This document shows, piece by piece, positions 15,609 to 24,098 of a stretch of DNA of 42,932 nucleotides. Source of the stretch: JAAGZL01 sp964628835. Lineage in GTDB: Bacteria > Pseudomonadota > Gammaproteobacteria > Chromatiales > Chromatiaceae. How positions within the stretch are numbered: the stretch's first letter is position 1; every line of letters begins with the position of its first letter. The stretch covers positions 1-42,932 of the forward strand of contig CAZVME010000023.1 in NCBI GenBank assembly GCA_964628835.1, in the 5' to 3' direction. Below the pieces are notes generated by a model that ran no database searches, was not told the DNA's origin, and saw nothing but the letters and a program-made list of their open reading frames with translations. A program made the translations under genes and the position numbers.

Positions 15609-16307
15609 ATGATTACTCGTCGTACTCTAATAGCCATATTCACCACCCTATGTGTAGTTATGGGAATCGGAACCGCAGTAGCTGCTGATAACGCGGTTAA
15701 CCCAGAACATAAATTTGAGAAGGCTAAAAAATATTACGCTGAGTGCAAAGGCGTACAAGGTGAGGATTTCGAAAAGATTCGTGGTCACATGAAGGCCTTT
15801 ACCGACATGGAAATTATGGCTGACTACATGTCAGATCCAGCCAAACTTGCCACGTTGATGTCGATCGTCAACGATCCACGCACCCTGCACGTTATGATGA
15901 AGTGCTCTACCGAGCCCGTAATGTGGGATACCTGGATGAGGAACATAACCGATCCCAATAAGATGATGCGGGTTGGAATGCGCATGATGAACCCCACCAT
16001 GTACATGAACTGGATGATGGCCCCAATGAACCCACAGGTCTGGAACCCCATGATGTCCATGGTGAGTCCAGATAAACTTGGACGCTGGGGTACCGCCTTA
16101 GTTAATCCAACATTCTACCAGCCCATGCTTGCCCCAATGACAGATCCTAACTGGTACACCCCACGGATGCAGTGGATGGCAAACCCACAGAGCATGCAGC
16201 CTATATTCGGCATGTTCAATATGACTGGAATGGTACCAACAGCAGCTCCAGCTACTGCCCCAGTGGTAACGGCTCCTGCTCCAGCAGCAGAAGCACCAAA
16301 AAAATAA
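15609..16307 (+). CDS. Secreted Met-rich protein made of 13-residue repeats, function unknown
   Basis: The 232-residue product has a clean signal peptide (cleavage near VAA-DN, residues 25-27) and a strong ribosome site (GGAGGAAG). A short helical region (about 30-70) with one cysteine leads into ten tandem units (about 76-204). Each unit begins [D/N/E/S]P; the prolines fall at 77, 90, 103, 116, 129, 142, 154, 167, 180 and 193. The units are full of Met and Trp (about 30 Met in the mature chain). The tail (about 210-232) is Ala/Pro-rich and ends in Lys-Lys. It is a single-gene unit with its own terminator. Candidate roles, both inferred, are copper/silver binding through Met thioethers or a surface/scaffold protein. 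I know of no named family. Confidence 0.85.
   Translation: MITRRTLIAIFTTLCVVMGIGTAVAADNAVNPEHKFEKAKKYYAECKGVQGEDFEKIRGHMKAFTDMEIMADYMSDPAKLATLMSIVNDPRTLHVMMKCSTEPVMWDTWMRNITDPNKMMRVGMRMMNPTMYMNWMMAPMNPQVWNPMMSMVSPDKLGRWGTALVNPTFYQPMLAPMTDPNWYTPRMQWMANPQSMQPIFGMFNMTGMVPTAAPATAPVVTAPAPAAEAPKK
15834..16220 (+). repeat. Ten degenerate 39-bp (13-codon) tandem repeats inside the Met-rich gene
   Basis: At protein level the units follow [DN]-P-x-x-h-x-x-M/W-M-x-h-x-x with exact 13-residue spacing, except for one 12-residue unit beginning near residue 141. The DNA copies have diverged strongly, so the repeat is old and held by selection on the protein rather than recently expanded. Confidence 0.8.
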
Positions 16308-16329
16308 CAGTTGTTTGCTTCACTCAAGA

Positions 16330-16360
16330 GGGACGTCACTACCAGTGGCGTCCCTTTTTT
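16330..16360 (+). terminator. Intrinsic terminator of the Met-rich protein gene
   Basis: GGGACG and CACT pair with AGTG and CGTCCC (one mismatch) around a 3-base loop, followed by six T residues. It begins 22 bases after the stop and separates this gene from glyQ. Confidence 0.9.
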
Positions 16361-16481
16361 GTGCCTTCCAATCTGGGATGTGCAGAGCGATGGGGATCTA
16401 TCCGTCCAGGATAGACCATCCAGCCCTCATCTTTGGGGTATAACCTGACACACAAGATGGCCAAATCCCCCCTCCAGGCGC

Positions 16482-16487
16482 TATACT
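16482..16487 (+). promoter_or_regulatory. Candidate -10 box for the glyQ operon
   Basis: TATACT lies about 37 bases before the glyQ start, between the preceding terminator and the operon. No good -35 element is visible 16-18 bases upstream, so the call rests on position and the hexamer. Confidence 0.35.
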
Positions 16488-16523
16488 TGCGCGTTTCTGG
16501 ACAAGCAGATAAAGGTCTAATCC

Positions 16524-17462
16524 TTGAACACGCCAACAAGCAACAGCACCCCGGATGTTTCCACCTTCCAGGGCCTTATCTTTGCCCTGGAGAAATACTG
16601 GGCCGATCAAGGCTGCGTCATACTGCAGCCGTACGATATGGAGATGGGTGCCGGCACCTTTCATTCCGCCACCTTCCTGCGTTCCATCGGTCCCGAGCCC
16701 TGGAACTGCGCCTACGTACAGCCGTCGCGTCGGCCCACCGATGGGCGCTACGGGGAGAACCCCAATCGCCTGCAGCACTACTATCAGTATCAAGTGATCC
16801 TGAAGCCATCCCCGGATGAGATCCAGGAGCTGTATCTGGGCTCCCTAAAGATGCTGGGGATCGACCCACTGGTGCATGACATCCGCTTTGTGGAAGACAA
16901 CTGGGAGTCACCCACCCTCGGCGCCTGGGGTCTGGGTTGGGAGGTGTGGCTCAACGGCATGGAGGTGACCCAGTTCACCTATTTTCAGCAGGTGGGTGGA
17001 CTGGATTGCCGACCCGTCACCGGAGAGATCACCTACGGCCTGGAACGTATTGCCATGTATCTGCAGTCAGTAGAAAGCGTATTCGATCTGGTGTGGACCA
17101 ATGGCCCCCAGGGACCGGTCACCTACGGCGACGTGTTTCATCAGAACGAGGTAGAGCAATCCACCTATAACTTCGAACACGCAGATGTGGATTACCTGTT
17201 CGGATTTTTTGATCAGTGCGAAAAGGTGTGCCTGGACTTGATTGAAAAAGACCTGCCGCTGCCGGCCTACGAACAGATTCTCAAGGCCTCCCACGCCTTC
17301 AACCTGCTGGATGCGCGCCACGCCATCTCAGTGACCGAGCGCCAGCGCTTTATTCTGCGGGTTCGCACCCTGTCCCGGGCCGTGGCCCAGGCCTATTACG
17401 ACCGCCGGGAGGCCCTCGGCTTCCCCATGCTTGCTGCAAAAGGAGAGAACGCTAATGGCTGA
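16524..17462 (+). CDS. glyQ: Glycyl-tRNA synthetase alpha subunit
   Basis: GlyQ carries the catalytic class II core that activates glycine in the alpha2beta2 enzyme. The 312-residue product has TFQGLIFALEKYWADQGC, YVQPSRRPTDGRYGENPNR, FVEDNWESPTLGAWGLGWEVW and GLERIAMYLQ, all typical of the family. No ATG is available before the conserved core; the TTG at 16524 has AAAGG upstream at good spacing and is taken as the start. It overlaps glyS by 8 bases. Confidence 0.96.
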   Translation: MNTPTSNSTPDVSTFQGLIFALEKYWADQGCVILQPYDMEMGAGTFHSATFLRSIGPEPWNCAYVQPSRRPTDGRYGENPNRLQHYYQYQVILKPSPDEIQELYLGSLKMLGIDPLVHDIRFVEDNWESPTLGAWGLGWEVWLNGMEVTQFTYFQQVGGLDCRPVTGEITYGLERIAMYLQSVESVFDLVWTNGPQGPVTYGDVFHQNEVEQSTYNFEHADVDYLFGFFDQCEKVCLDLIEKDLPLPAYEQILKASHAFNLLDARHAISVTERQRFILRVRTLSRAVAQAYYDRREALGFPMLAAKGENANG

Positions 17463-19527
17463 TACCCGCGACCTATTGGTGGAGATCGGCACCGAAGAGC
17501 TACCACCAACCGCCCTGGACCGTCTCTCTGCCGCTTTTATGCAAGGGATCGAACAGGGGCTGGAACAGGAAAAGTTGGCATTTGCAGAGATCAAGCGTTT
17601 TGCCTCACCCCGACGTCTGGCAGTACTGGTAACAGGACTGGCCACAGCCCAGGAGGATAGAGTTGTAGAACGCAAGGGTCCGGCACTCAAAGCGGCCTTT
17701 GATGATGCCGGTAATCCCAGCAAGGCGGCCGCAGGCTTCGCCCGCTCCTGCGGGGTTAGCGTCGATGAACTGGAACGGCAGGAGACCCCCAAGGGGACCT
17801 GGCTGGTGTTCCAACAGAAGCAGTCGGGCAAAAACACCTCGGAGCTAATCCCAGAGATAATCAACAAATCCCTCTCCACCCTGCCCATTCCCAAACGTAT
17901 GCGTTGGGGTTCCCGCACGGAAGAGTTCGTACGCCCAGTACACTGGGCCTTGCTGCTGTTTGGAGATGAGATTATCCCGGCCGAGATCCTGGGTCAACAG
18001 GCTGGGCGCACCACCCGTGGCCACCGCTTCCATCGACCTGAGGCCATCGAGATTAGCGCACCTGCGGATTATCTGGCTCAGCTCCAGGAACAGGGCATGG
18101 TGTATGCAGACATGCAGCAGCGCAGAGAGTTGATACGCCAGCAGGTCATGGAGACCGCTCAGGCCCAGGGCGCCCAGGCGCTCATCGACGAAGATCTGTT
18201 AAGTGAGGTGAGCGCCCTGAATGAGTGGCCGGTACCGGTCATGGGCAGCTTTGACGAGAGCTTTCTTGAGGTCCCACCTGAGGCCCTGATTCAAGCTATG
18301 CAAGGACATCAGAAGTATTTCCCGGTGGTAGCAGAGGATGGAACATTGCGTCCCAACTTCATCACCATCAGCAATATCGAGAGTAAAGATATAAACCAGG
18401 TGCGGTCGGGTAACGAACGGGTGATCAGCCCCCGTTTCAAAGACGCTGCCTTCTTCTGGGAACAGGATTTGAGACAGCCCCTGGAGAGTCACCAGGAGCG
18501 TCTAAAGAGCGTGGTATTTCAGAACAAACTGGGCAGCCTGTATGACAAGTCCCAACGGGTGGCAAAACTGGCAGCGAGCATTGCTGAGCAGCGTGGCTCT
18601 GATCCGGCCCTGGCCCGGCGCGCAGCGGAGCTGTGCAAGTGCGATCTGATGACCAACATGGTCAACGAGTTCCCAAAATTACAAGGAACCATGGGCCGCT
18701 ACTACGCCACCAGATCCGGTGAGGATGCAGAGGTCGCAACCGCCATGCAGGAGGTGTATCTACCGCGACACGCTGGAGACACACTCCCCGCCAGCGCTTG
18801 TGGCCAGGCCATCGCCGTGGCTGATCGCCTCGATACCATGGTGGGCATCTTCGCCATCGGTCAGAAACCTACCGGCGTCAAAGACCCCTTCGGACTGCGC
18901 CGTGCCGCTCTGGGCGCGCTGCGCATCATCATTGAGACCCCACTAAATCTGGATCTGGAGGCCATGCTGCAACTGGCTGCAACTGGACTGGCAGACAGAG
19001 TTGATGCGGGTACGGCGGTAAACGATGTGTTCGATTACATGATGGATCGCCTCAAGGCCTACTATACCGACCGTGGCATCACCGCCGATGTGATCGACGC
19101 AGTCCTAGCCTGTCGTCCCACCCGTCCCGCCGATTTTGATCTGCGGGTGAAGGCGGTAACAGAGTTTCGTAAACTGCCGGAAGCCGAGAGCCTGTCGGCT
19201 GCCAATAAGCGTATCCGTAATATCCTGCGTAAGAGCAAAGAAGCATATTCTGAGCAGCCAGACGCTAATATCTTTGAGGAAGATGCTGAACGCCAACTCT
19301 ACAGGAAGGTTACTGAGCTGACCCCGGTGGTGGAACCACTGTTTGCCACTGGCAACTACACCCAGGCCCTGAAGCTGTTGGCCGCACTGCGCGACGCAGT
19401 GGACAGTTTCTTTGATCAGGTGATGGTCAACTGCGAAGATGAAAAACAGCGTCGCAACCGGCTGGCCCTGCTCAACTCACTGGGGGCCATGTTCCTAAGC
19501 GCCGCCGATCTCTCCCGGTTACAGTGA
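17455..19527 (+). CDS. glyS: Glycyl-tRNA synthetase beta subunit
   Basis: GlyS binds tRNA-Gly for the two-subunit synthetase. The 690-residue length and motifs (LLVEIGTEELPP, RMRWGSRTEEFVRPVHWALL, GHQKYFPV, FKDAAFFWEQDL, DPFGLRRAALGALRI) match the family, and a DALR-like C-terminal part ends near RNRLALLNSLGAMFL. The ATG lies inside the end of glyQ with AGGAG upstream. Its stop overlaps the next start as TGATG, so glyQ, glyS and the MazG-like gene are translationally linked. Confidence 0.97.
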   Translation: MADTRDLLVEIGTEELPPTALDRLSAAFMQGIEQGLEQEKLAFAEIKRFASPRRLAVLVTGLATAQEDRVVERKGPALKAAFDDAGNPSKAAAGFARSCGVSVDELERQETPKGTWLVFQQKQSGKNTSELIPEIINKSLSTLPIPKRMRWGSRTEEFVRPVHWALLLFGDEIIPAEILGQQAGRTTRGHRFHRPEAIEISAPADYLAQLQEQGMVYADMQQRRELIRQQVMETAQAQGAQALIDEDLLSEVSALNEWPVPVMGSFDESFLEVPPEALIQAMQGHQKYFPVVAEDGTLRPNFITISNIESKDINQVRSGNERVISPRFKDAAFFWEQDLRQPLESHQERLKSVVFQNKLGSLYDKSQRVAKLAASIAEQRGSDPALARRAAELCKCDLMTNMVNEFPKLQGTMGRYYATRSGEDAEVATAMQEVYLPRHAGDTLPASACGQAIAVADRLDTMVGIFAIGQKPTGVKDPFGLRRAALGALRIIIETPLNLDLEAMLQLAATGLADRVDAGTAVNDVFDYMMDRLKAYYTDRGITADVIDAVLACRPTRPADFDLRVKAVTEFRKLPEAESLSAANKRIRNILRKSKEAYSEQPDANIFEEDAERQLYRKVTELTPVVEPLFATGNYTQALKLLAALRDAVDSFFDQVMVNCEDEKQRRNRLALLNSLGAMFLSAADLSRLQ

Positions 19528-19862
19528 TGCAACAGGACTCATATCAGGAGATGCTGGCTGCGGTCCAGGCCTTCCATGACAAACACCGTTTCCGCGAGAC
19601 CGGTGGTGAAGAGATGGCCTACCGCGTGGCCCTGATGGCCGAGGAGCTGGGCGAGATCTCCTCCTGCGTCACCAAGGGCAAGAGTACCGAGGCCTTGTCT
19701 GAAGAGGTGGCCGATCTACTGATCCTGATCATGGGCACCGCCATCGCCGGTGATTTTGATCTCAACCAGGCCTTCTGGGCGAAGATGCAAAAGCTGATGC
19801 AGCGTGAATCCAGAATGATTAACGGCAGGGTGCGTGTATCCGAATTCAGGGATATGGAGTAG
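19527..19862 (+). CDS. MazG-like nucleotide pyrophosphohydrolase
   Basis: The 111-residue all-alpha protein has the metal-binding pattern of MazG/dUTPase-like NTP pyrophosphatases: EELGEISSC (ExxE) followed by SEEVADLLIL (ExxD). It probably hydrolyses (d)NTPs to (d)NMPs and pyrophosphate as a housecleaning enzyme. The exact substrate cannot be read from sequence. ATG 19527 overlaps the glyS stop; a GTG one codon earlier is also possible. It sits between glyS and gmhB, in an otherwise conserved cluster. Confidence 0.82.
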   Translation: MQQDSYQEMLAAVQAFHDKHRFRETGGEEMAYRVALMAEELGEISSCVTKGKSTEALSEEVADLLILIMGTAIAGDFDLNQAFWAKMQKLMQRESRMINGRVRVSEFRDME

Positions 19863-19886
19863 CAACTCGCTACCAGTGAATACCCT

Positions 19887-20435
19887 ATGAATACGATCAT
19901 CCTGGACCGTGATGGAGTCATAAACCAAGATTCAGACGCCTTTATAAAAGGCCCCGATGAGTGGATACCCATCCCCGGAAGTCTGGAGGCGATAACCCTC
20001 CTGAACCAGGCCGGTTACCGGGTGGTGGTGGCAACCAACCAGTCGGGACTGGCCCGTGGTCTATTTCATCAGGATGATCTGGACGCAATCCACCATAAGA
20101 TGGAGTCTGCTCTACGTCTATTAGGCGGCAAGCTGGATGGCATCTTCTACTGCCCCCATGGTCCAAATGACAACTGCAACTGCCGCAAACCCAAACCCGG
20201 TCTGCTGCTACAACTGGCCACAGAGTTGGAAATCGATCTGGGACACGCCGCCATAGTGGGTGACAGCCTGCGCGATCTGCAGGCGGCCATTGCGGTTGGA
20301 GTGAAACCGGTGCTGGTATTGACCGGAAAGGGAACAAAAACCGCAGCAGAACTCACCCCGGATATGGACGTTACAACATACCGTGATCTCGCCACTTACG
20401 TTAATCAGTTGCTGGCTGACACCACCCCAAAATAG
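19887..20435 (+). CDS. gmhB: D-glycero-D-manno-heptose 1,7-bisphosphate 7-phosphatase
   Basis: GmhB removes the 7-phosphate in ADP-heptose synthesis for LPS inner core. The 182-residue HAD protein has the nucleophile motif LDRDGVIN at the N terminus, motif II in VVATNQSG, the zinc loop CPHGPNDNCNCRKPKP (about residues 90-105) specific to GmhB/HisB-type phosphatases, and IVGDSLRDLQAA as motif IV. No ribosome site is obvious, consistent with coupling in the operon. It implies a heptose-containing LPS. Confidence 0.94.
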   Translation: MNTIILDRDGVINQDSDAFIKGPDEWIPIPGSLEAITLLNQAGYRVVVATNQSGLARGLFHQDDLDAIHHKMESALRLLGGKLDGIFYCPHGPNDNCNCRKPKPGLLLQLATELEIDLGHAAIVGDSLRDLQAAIAVGVKPVLVLTGKGTKTAAELTPDMDVTTYRDLATYVNQLLADTTPK

Positions 20436-20440
20436 GAACT

Positions 20441-21178
20441 ATGATGACCCTGATCCGCTCCGCTGTTTTCTTCGCTCTTATGGTGTTGACCACAACTCTG
20501 TTTGCCATACCCATGTTCACCATTGGTTTGCTCATCCCCTATCGCCACCGCTGTCAGATCGCCAACGCCTGGGGCAAGATTAATCTGTGGCTACTGGCGG
20601 TTATCTGTGGCCTTAAGTATCAGGTAACCGGCTGGGAGAATCTGCAACAGCGCGATGCAATCATCCTGTCAAAACATCAATCAACCTGGGAGACCATCGC
20701 TCTGCGTGGACTGTTAGCCCCGGAGCAGGCATGGGTGCTGAAACGTGAACTGTTGTGGATCCCACTATTTGGATGGGCGCTGGCGGCGGCCGAAGCCATT
20801 GCCATCAATCGCAGCAGTGGGCGCGCAGCCATGCACCAGATTATCACCAAGGGTACCGAGCGCCTCAAGCAGGGCCGTCTGGTGATCATCTTTCCAGAGG
20901 GCACCAGGGTTGCTCCGGGCACACGCAAAAAATATGGCATGGGTGGGGCGCTGTTGGCAGAGAAATCCGGTTATCCCATTATACCAATCGCCCATAATGC
21001 CGGTGTATTCTGGCGTCGGCGTGGGGTGCAGAAATACCCAGGTACCATTCAGGTGATTATAGGTCCCGCAATAGAGGCCAAAGGTAAAACCGCCAACGAG
21101 ATTAACCGCCAGGTCGAGGAGTGGATTGAGACCACCGTTGCCTCTCTGCCACAGACCCCAAGTGAAGACGGCCAGTAA
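20441..21178 (+). CDS. plsC: 1-acyl-sn-glycerol-3-phosphate acyltransferase (PlsC-like)
   Basis: This enzyme makes phosphatidic acid from lysophosphatidic acid at the inner membrane. The 245-residue protein has an N-terminal hydrophobic segment (about 5-35) and the acyltransferase blocks KHQSTWET (block I, HX4E in place of the usual HX4D), an AINRSSGRAA stretch (block II), FPEGTR (block III) and the IPIAHNAG region (block IV). Two ATG codons in a row (20441, 20444) are possible starts behind AGGA. It closes the glyQ-glyS-mazG-gmhB-plsC set. Confidence 0.92.
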   Translation: MMTLIRSAVFFALMVLTTTLFAIPMFTIGLLIPYRHRCQIANAWGKINLWLLAVICGLKYQVTGWENLQQRDAIILSKHQSTWETIALRGLLAPEQAWVLKRELLWIPLFGWALAAAEAIAINRSSGRAAMHQIITKGTERLKQGRLVIIFPEGTRVAPGTRKKYGMGGALLAEKSGYPIIPIAHNAGVFWRRRGVQKYPGTIQVIIGPAIEAKGKTANEINRQVEEWIETTVASLPQTPSEDGQ

Positions 21179-21406
21179 AGACTCCATTACATGGCCACTG
21201 AAAGCCAGCACTCTTCACCTGCCAATCGGTTTGCCTCTACGGTGAGCAAGCCGCCTATAATGATCACATCTTACAACAGACAATCCCCCGGTTTCTTTAC
21301 TCGTCCGCAGCTATATATTTACATACCGTTTGCGGTACTAATTAATTGTATTTTGGTATGATCGTTTGGTACTTATAACCTCTATTTGAGGAGCAGCTGC
21401 TGACCT

Positions 21407-22510
21407 ATGCAGTGCACCAACTGCAAACATCAAATTGAAGACCCGGAGGCCCTGTTCTGTTCTCAGTGTGGTGCGGCCATATACCGGGAAGGCCACTGCT
21501 TTTGCTGCGGCAAACTCCTGCTGCCCAACGCAAATTTCTGTGGCCGCTGCGGTAGTCCAGCCAAAGCAAAGTCTGCCGATGTTAGCAGTTTGGATCCACC
21601 CCCGATTGCCACCATCTTTCCACGCCGCTCCACAGATAATCCTGATCCGGCTGAATACGACGAAACCCTCAGAAAGATAATTAATACGGAGGTGAAGAGC
21701 AGTGTTGCCCAGGCGCAGAAACAACATAACGCGGAACAAAGCATAGACAAAGAGAAGCAGCGCCAGATCCAACTGCTGAAATATGGAATCAAGGAAAGTG
21801 ACTGGGTGGTAATCTGTGAAGGTGACTTCCGGATGGGATCTCCACACTCTGAATTAGATCGTTTCAGCAATGAGTCACCACATAAAGTTGAGATAGCGCG
21901 CTTTGAGCTGCTAAAGACCCCAGTCACCTTCGAGATGTTTGATATCTTCTGTGATGAGGTACGGCACAGCAAACCACCGGACGAGACTTGGGGCAGAGAT
22001 AACCATCCGGTAATCAATGTCAGCTATTGGAGCGCCATGGAATACTGCTATTGGCTATCCAAACGCACCGGCGAAACCATACGCCTGCCCACCGAAGCGG
22101 AGTGGGAGTTTGCCTGCCGCGCAGGCACCACCACACCCTTCTGGACCGGGGAGACCATCACCACCGAGCAGGCCAATTTTGACGGCAACTACACCTACGG
22201 CGGTAGTACCAAAGGCGTGTCCCTGGGCAAGACCAGCCCCGTGGGCAACTACCCGGCAAACCCCTGGGGATTGCACGATATGCACGGTAATGTGTGGGAG
22301 TGGTGTGCCTCGGTTTTCGGTGAGAAGTATGGGGGACTGGAACTGAAGGATGCGGGAGATGATCAAGATGAACTGGGGGAACGGGTGGTACGTGGAGGCT
22401 CCTGGCATAACGTACCGGGCGGACTACGCTCTGCCTCCCGCAACAAACTGCGGCCCAACTATCACTACCTCAGGGTGGGCTTTCGCATAGTACGGGCAAT
22501 CAAACAGTAA
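21407..22510 (+). CDS. Double zinc-ribbon protein with FGE-sulfatase (SUMF1-like) domain
   Basis: The protein has 367 residues. Two zinc ribbons lie at the N terminus (CTNCKHQ...CSQC, then CFCCGK...CGRC, about residues 3-50). A charged coiled-coil-like linker (about 85-120) is followed by a formylglycine-generating-enzyme fold (about 125-365) with FRMGSPHSE, RLPTEAEWEFACRAG, NPWGLHDMHGNVWEWC, VVRGGSWHN and LRVGFRIVR. The two copper-binding catalytic cysteines of true FGE are not present in the RGGSW segment, so sulfatase activation is unlikely. Other members act in oxidations or as binding domains. The nearest GGAG is 13 bases before the ATG, a loose fit. Confidence 0.85.
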   Translation: MQCTNCKHQIEDPEALFCSQCGAAIYREGHCFCCGKLLLPNANFCGRCGSPAKAKSADVSSLDPPPIATIFPRRSTDNPDPAEYDETLRKIINTEVKSSVAQAQKQHNAEQSIDKEKQRQIQLLKYGIKESDWVVICEGDFRMGSPHSELDRFSNESPHKVEIARFELLKTPVTFEMFDIFCDEVRHSKPPDETWGRDNHPVINVSYWSAMEYCYWLSKRTGETIRLPTEAEWEFACRAGTTTPFWTGETITTEQANFDGNYTYGGSTKGVSLGKTSPVGNYPANPWGLHDMHGNVWEWCASVFGEKYGGLELKDAGDDQDELGERVVRGGSWHNVPGGLRSASRNKLRPNYHYLRVGFRIVRAIKQ

Positions 22511-22512
22511 AA

Positions 22513-22541
22513 ACCCGTGGCGCATATTCACAACCACGGGT
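22513..22541 (-). terminator. Intrinsic terminator of the ABC-importer operon
   Basis: ACCCGTGG pairs perfectly with CCACGGGT across a 13-base loop. On the minus strand it is followed by four T residues, 36 bases after the stop of the LivF-type gene. It starts 2 bases after the FGE-like gene stop and so also separates the convergent genes. Confidence 0.75.
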
Positions 22542-22577
22542 CTCAAGTAGGTTCAAGGGCGAGTTGTGTACAGCAGG

Positions 22578-23339
22578 CTAGATTGCGAGATACTCATGAC
22601 GCAGCTCTTCGTTATCCAACACTTCCTGCGCCAGACCATCAAACACCACCTTACCCATATCCAGGATAATGGCCCGGTCTGCCAAACGCAGTGCGGCCAC
22701 GGCATTCTGTTCCACGATGATGGTGGTGATACCCTGCTTCTTGATGCCATCCACAATACTCTCAATCTCATGCACGATAACCGGGGCCAACCCTTCATAG
22801 GGCTCATCCAGCAACAGTAGTTTGATGTCACGGGCCAGGGCTCTGGCTACGGCCAACATCTGCTGTTCACCGCCGGACAGGGTGGTCGCCTCCTGATTTC
22901 GCCGCTCGGCCAAGCGTGGGAAATGTTGGTAGATGCGTTCTATGCTCCAGCCAATCGGCGGGGCAATCTGGGACAGAATCAGATTCTCTTCCACTGTCAT
23001 GCCAGCAATAATGCGCCGATCTTCAGGTACCAGGGCCACCCCTGACTGCGCCGCTTCATGCGACTTCATGCTGTGCAACGGCTGATGATCCAGCCATAGT
23101 TCGCCGTGGCTGACCTGGGGACTATCCACCCGCGCAATGGAGCGCAGGGTTGAGGTTTTGCCGGCACCGTTACGACCCAGCAACGCCAGGACTTCTCCCT
23201 CGCGGATATCAAAACTGACCCCCTGCACGATATAACTTTCACCGTAGTAGGAGTGGATATCCCAACAGGAGAAGAAGGCCGGATCGGAGCCAGTACGGTT
23301 GACCGGGTTAACCCGGTGAGTTGCTTCAAGTCTACTCAT
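22578..23339 (-). CDS. livF: LivF-type ABC transporter ATP-binding protein
   Basis: This is the second ATPase of a branched-chain amino acid/amide-type importer. The 253-residue protein has Walker A GRNGAGKTST (about residues 55-64), signature LSGGEQQ, Walker B LLLLDEP and the LivF-like end VEQNAVAALRLADRAIILD. It has about 25 more N-terminal residues than usual. The start overlaps the livG stop as ATGA. UrtE (urea) is an alternative within the same superfamily, but no urease genes are in view to support it. Confidence 0.88.
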   Translation of the reverse strand: MSRLEATHRVNPVNRTGSDPAFFSCWDIHSYYGESYIVQGVSFDIREGEVLALLGRNGAGKTSTLRSIARVDSPQVSHGELWLDHQPLHSMKSHEAAQSGVALVPEDRRIIAGMTVEENLILSQIAPPIGWSIERIYQHFPRLAERRNQEATTLSGGEQQMLAVARALARDIKLLLLDEPYEGLAPVIVHEIESIVDGIKKQGITTIIVEQNAVAALRLADRAIILDMGKVVFDGLAQEVLDNEELRHEYLAI

Positions 23340-24094
23340 AGCTCTGCCCCACCCAGGTAGGCCTCCTGAACTTTTGGGTTACCTCGGATCTCATCCGGCG
23401 TACCAGTGGCGATAATCCGACCCTGAGCCAGAACACTGATGGTATCGGCAAGACTGAATACCACATGCATATCATGTTCGATAATAATCTTGGTCATACC
23501 GCGCTCTTTGATGGTCTTCAATAGATCAATAGTGCGATTGGTATCGTGGCGGGCCATGCCAGCCGTAGGTTCATCCAACAGCAGAAGTGTCGGATGCTGC
23601 ACCAGCCCCATGGCCAACTCCAGACGCCGCTTATCACCGCGGGACATACTGCCGGCATGATTGTGGATTTGGTCAATCAGGCCCATATCTTCCAGGATAT
23701 GCAGGGCATCCGCCTCAATATCTTTCTCTGCGGCCATACTGGAAAAGGCATTAAACTTAAAAATACCATCGCGCTTGGACAGACCTGGGATAAGGACGTT
23801 CTGCAATACGGTCAATTCCGGGAAGATCTCAGGGGTCTGAAACACCCGCACCATTCCGGCGTGATTGATGTCATGCGGCTGCATGCCGATCATGTTTTTC
23901 CCATTAAACTCCACCGTACCGTTATCTGGAATCAAACGCCCGATACAGCAGTTGAGTAGAGTGGATTTGCCGGCGCCGTTAGGTCCGATAATTGCGTGTG
24001 TCTTACCCTCTTCGATATCCAGATTGATATCACCCAGGGCCTGTAGGCCGCCGAAGGTCTTATTGACGTTCTTGATGCTCAATACAATGCTCAT
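23336..24094 (-). CDS. livG: LivG-type ABC transporter ATP-binding protein
   Basis: The 252-residue ATPase has Walker A GPNGAGKST, a Q-loop in VRVFQTPEIFPELTV, signature MSRGDKRRLELAMGL and Walker B LLLLDEPTAGM. The signature SRGDKR replaces the common SGGQQR, a variation seen in LivG/UrtD-like proteins. ATG 24094 has AGGAG 7 bases upstream; a longer reading lies inside livM. It is coupled to livF by ATGA. Confidence 0.88.
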   Translation of the reverse strand: MSIVLSIKNVNKTFGGLQALGDINLDIEEGKTHAIIGPNGAGKSTLLNCCIGRLIPDNGTVEFNGKNMIGMQPHDINHAGMVRVFQTPEIFPELTVLQNVLIPGLSKRDGIFKFNAFSSMAAEKDIEADALHILEDMGLIDQIHNHAGSMSRGDKRRLELAMGLVQHPTLLLLDEPTAGMARHDTNRTIDLLKTIKERGMTKIIIEHDMHVVFSLADTISVLAQGRIIATGTPDEIRGNPKVQEAYLGGAEL

Positions 24095-24098
24095 CACA

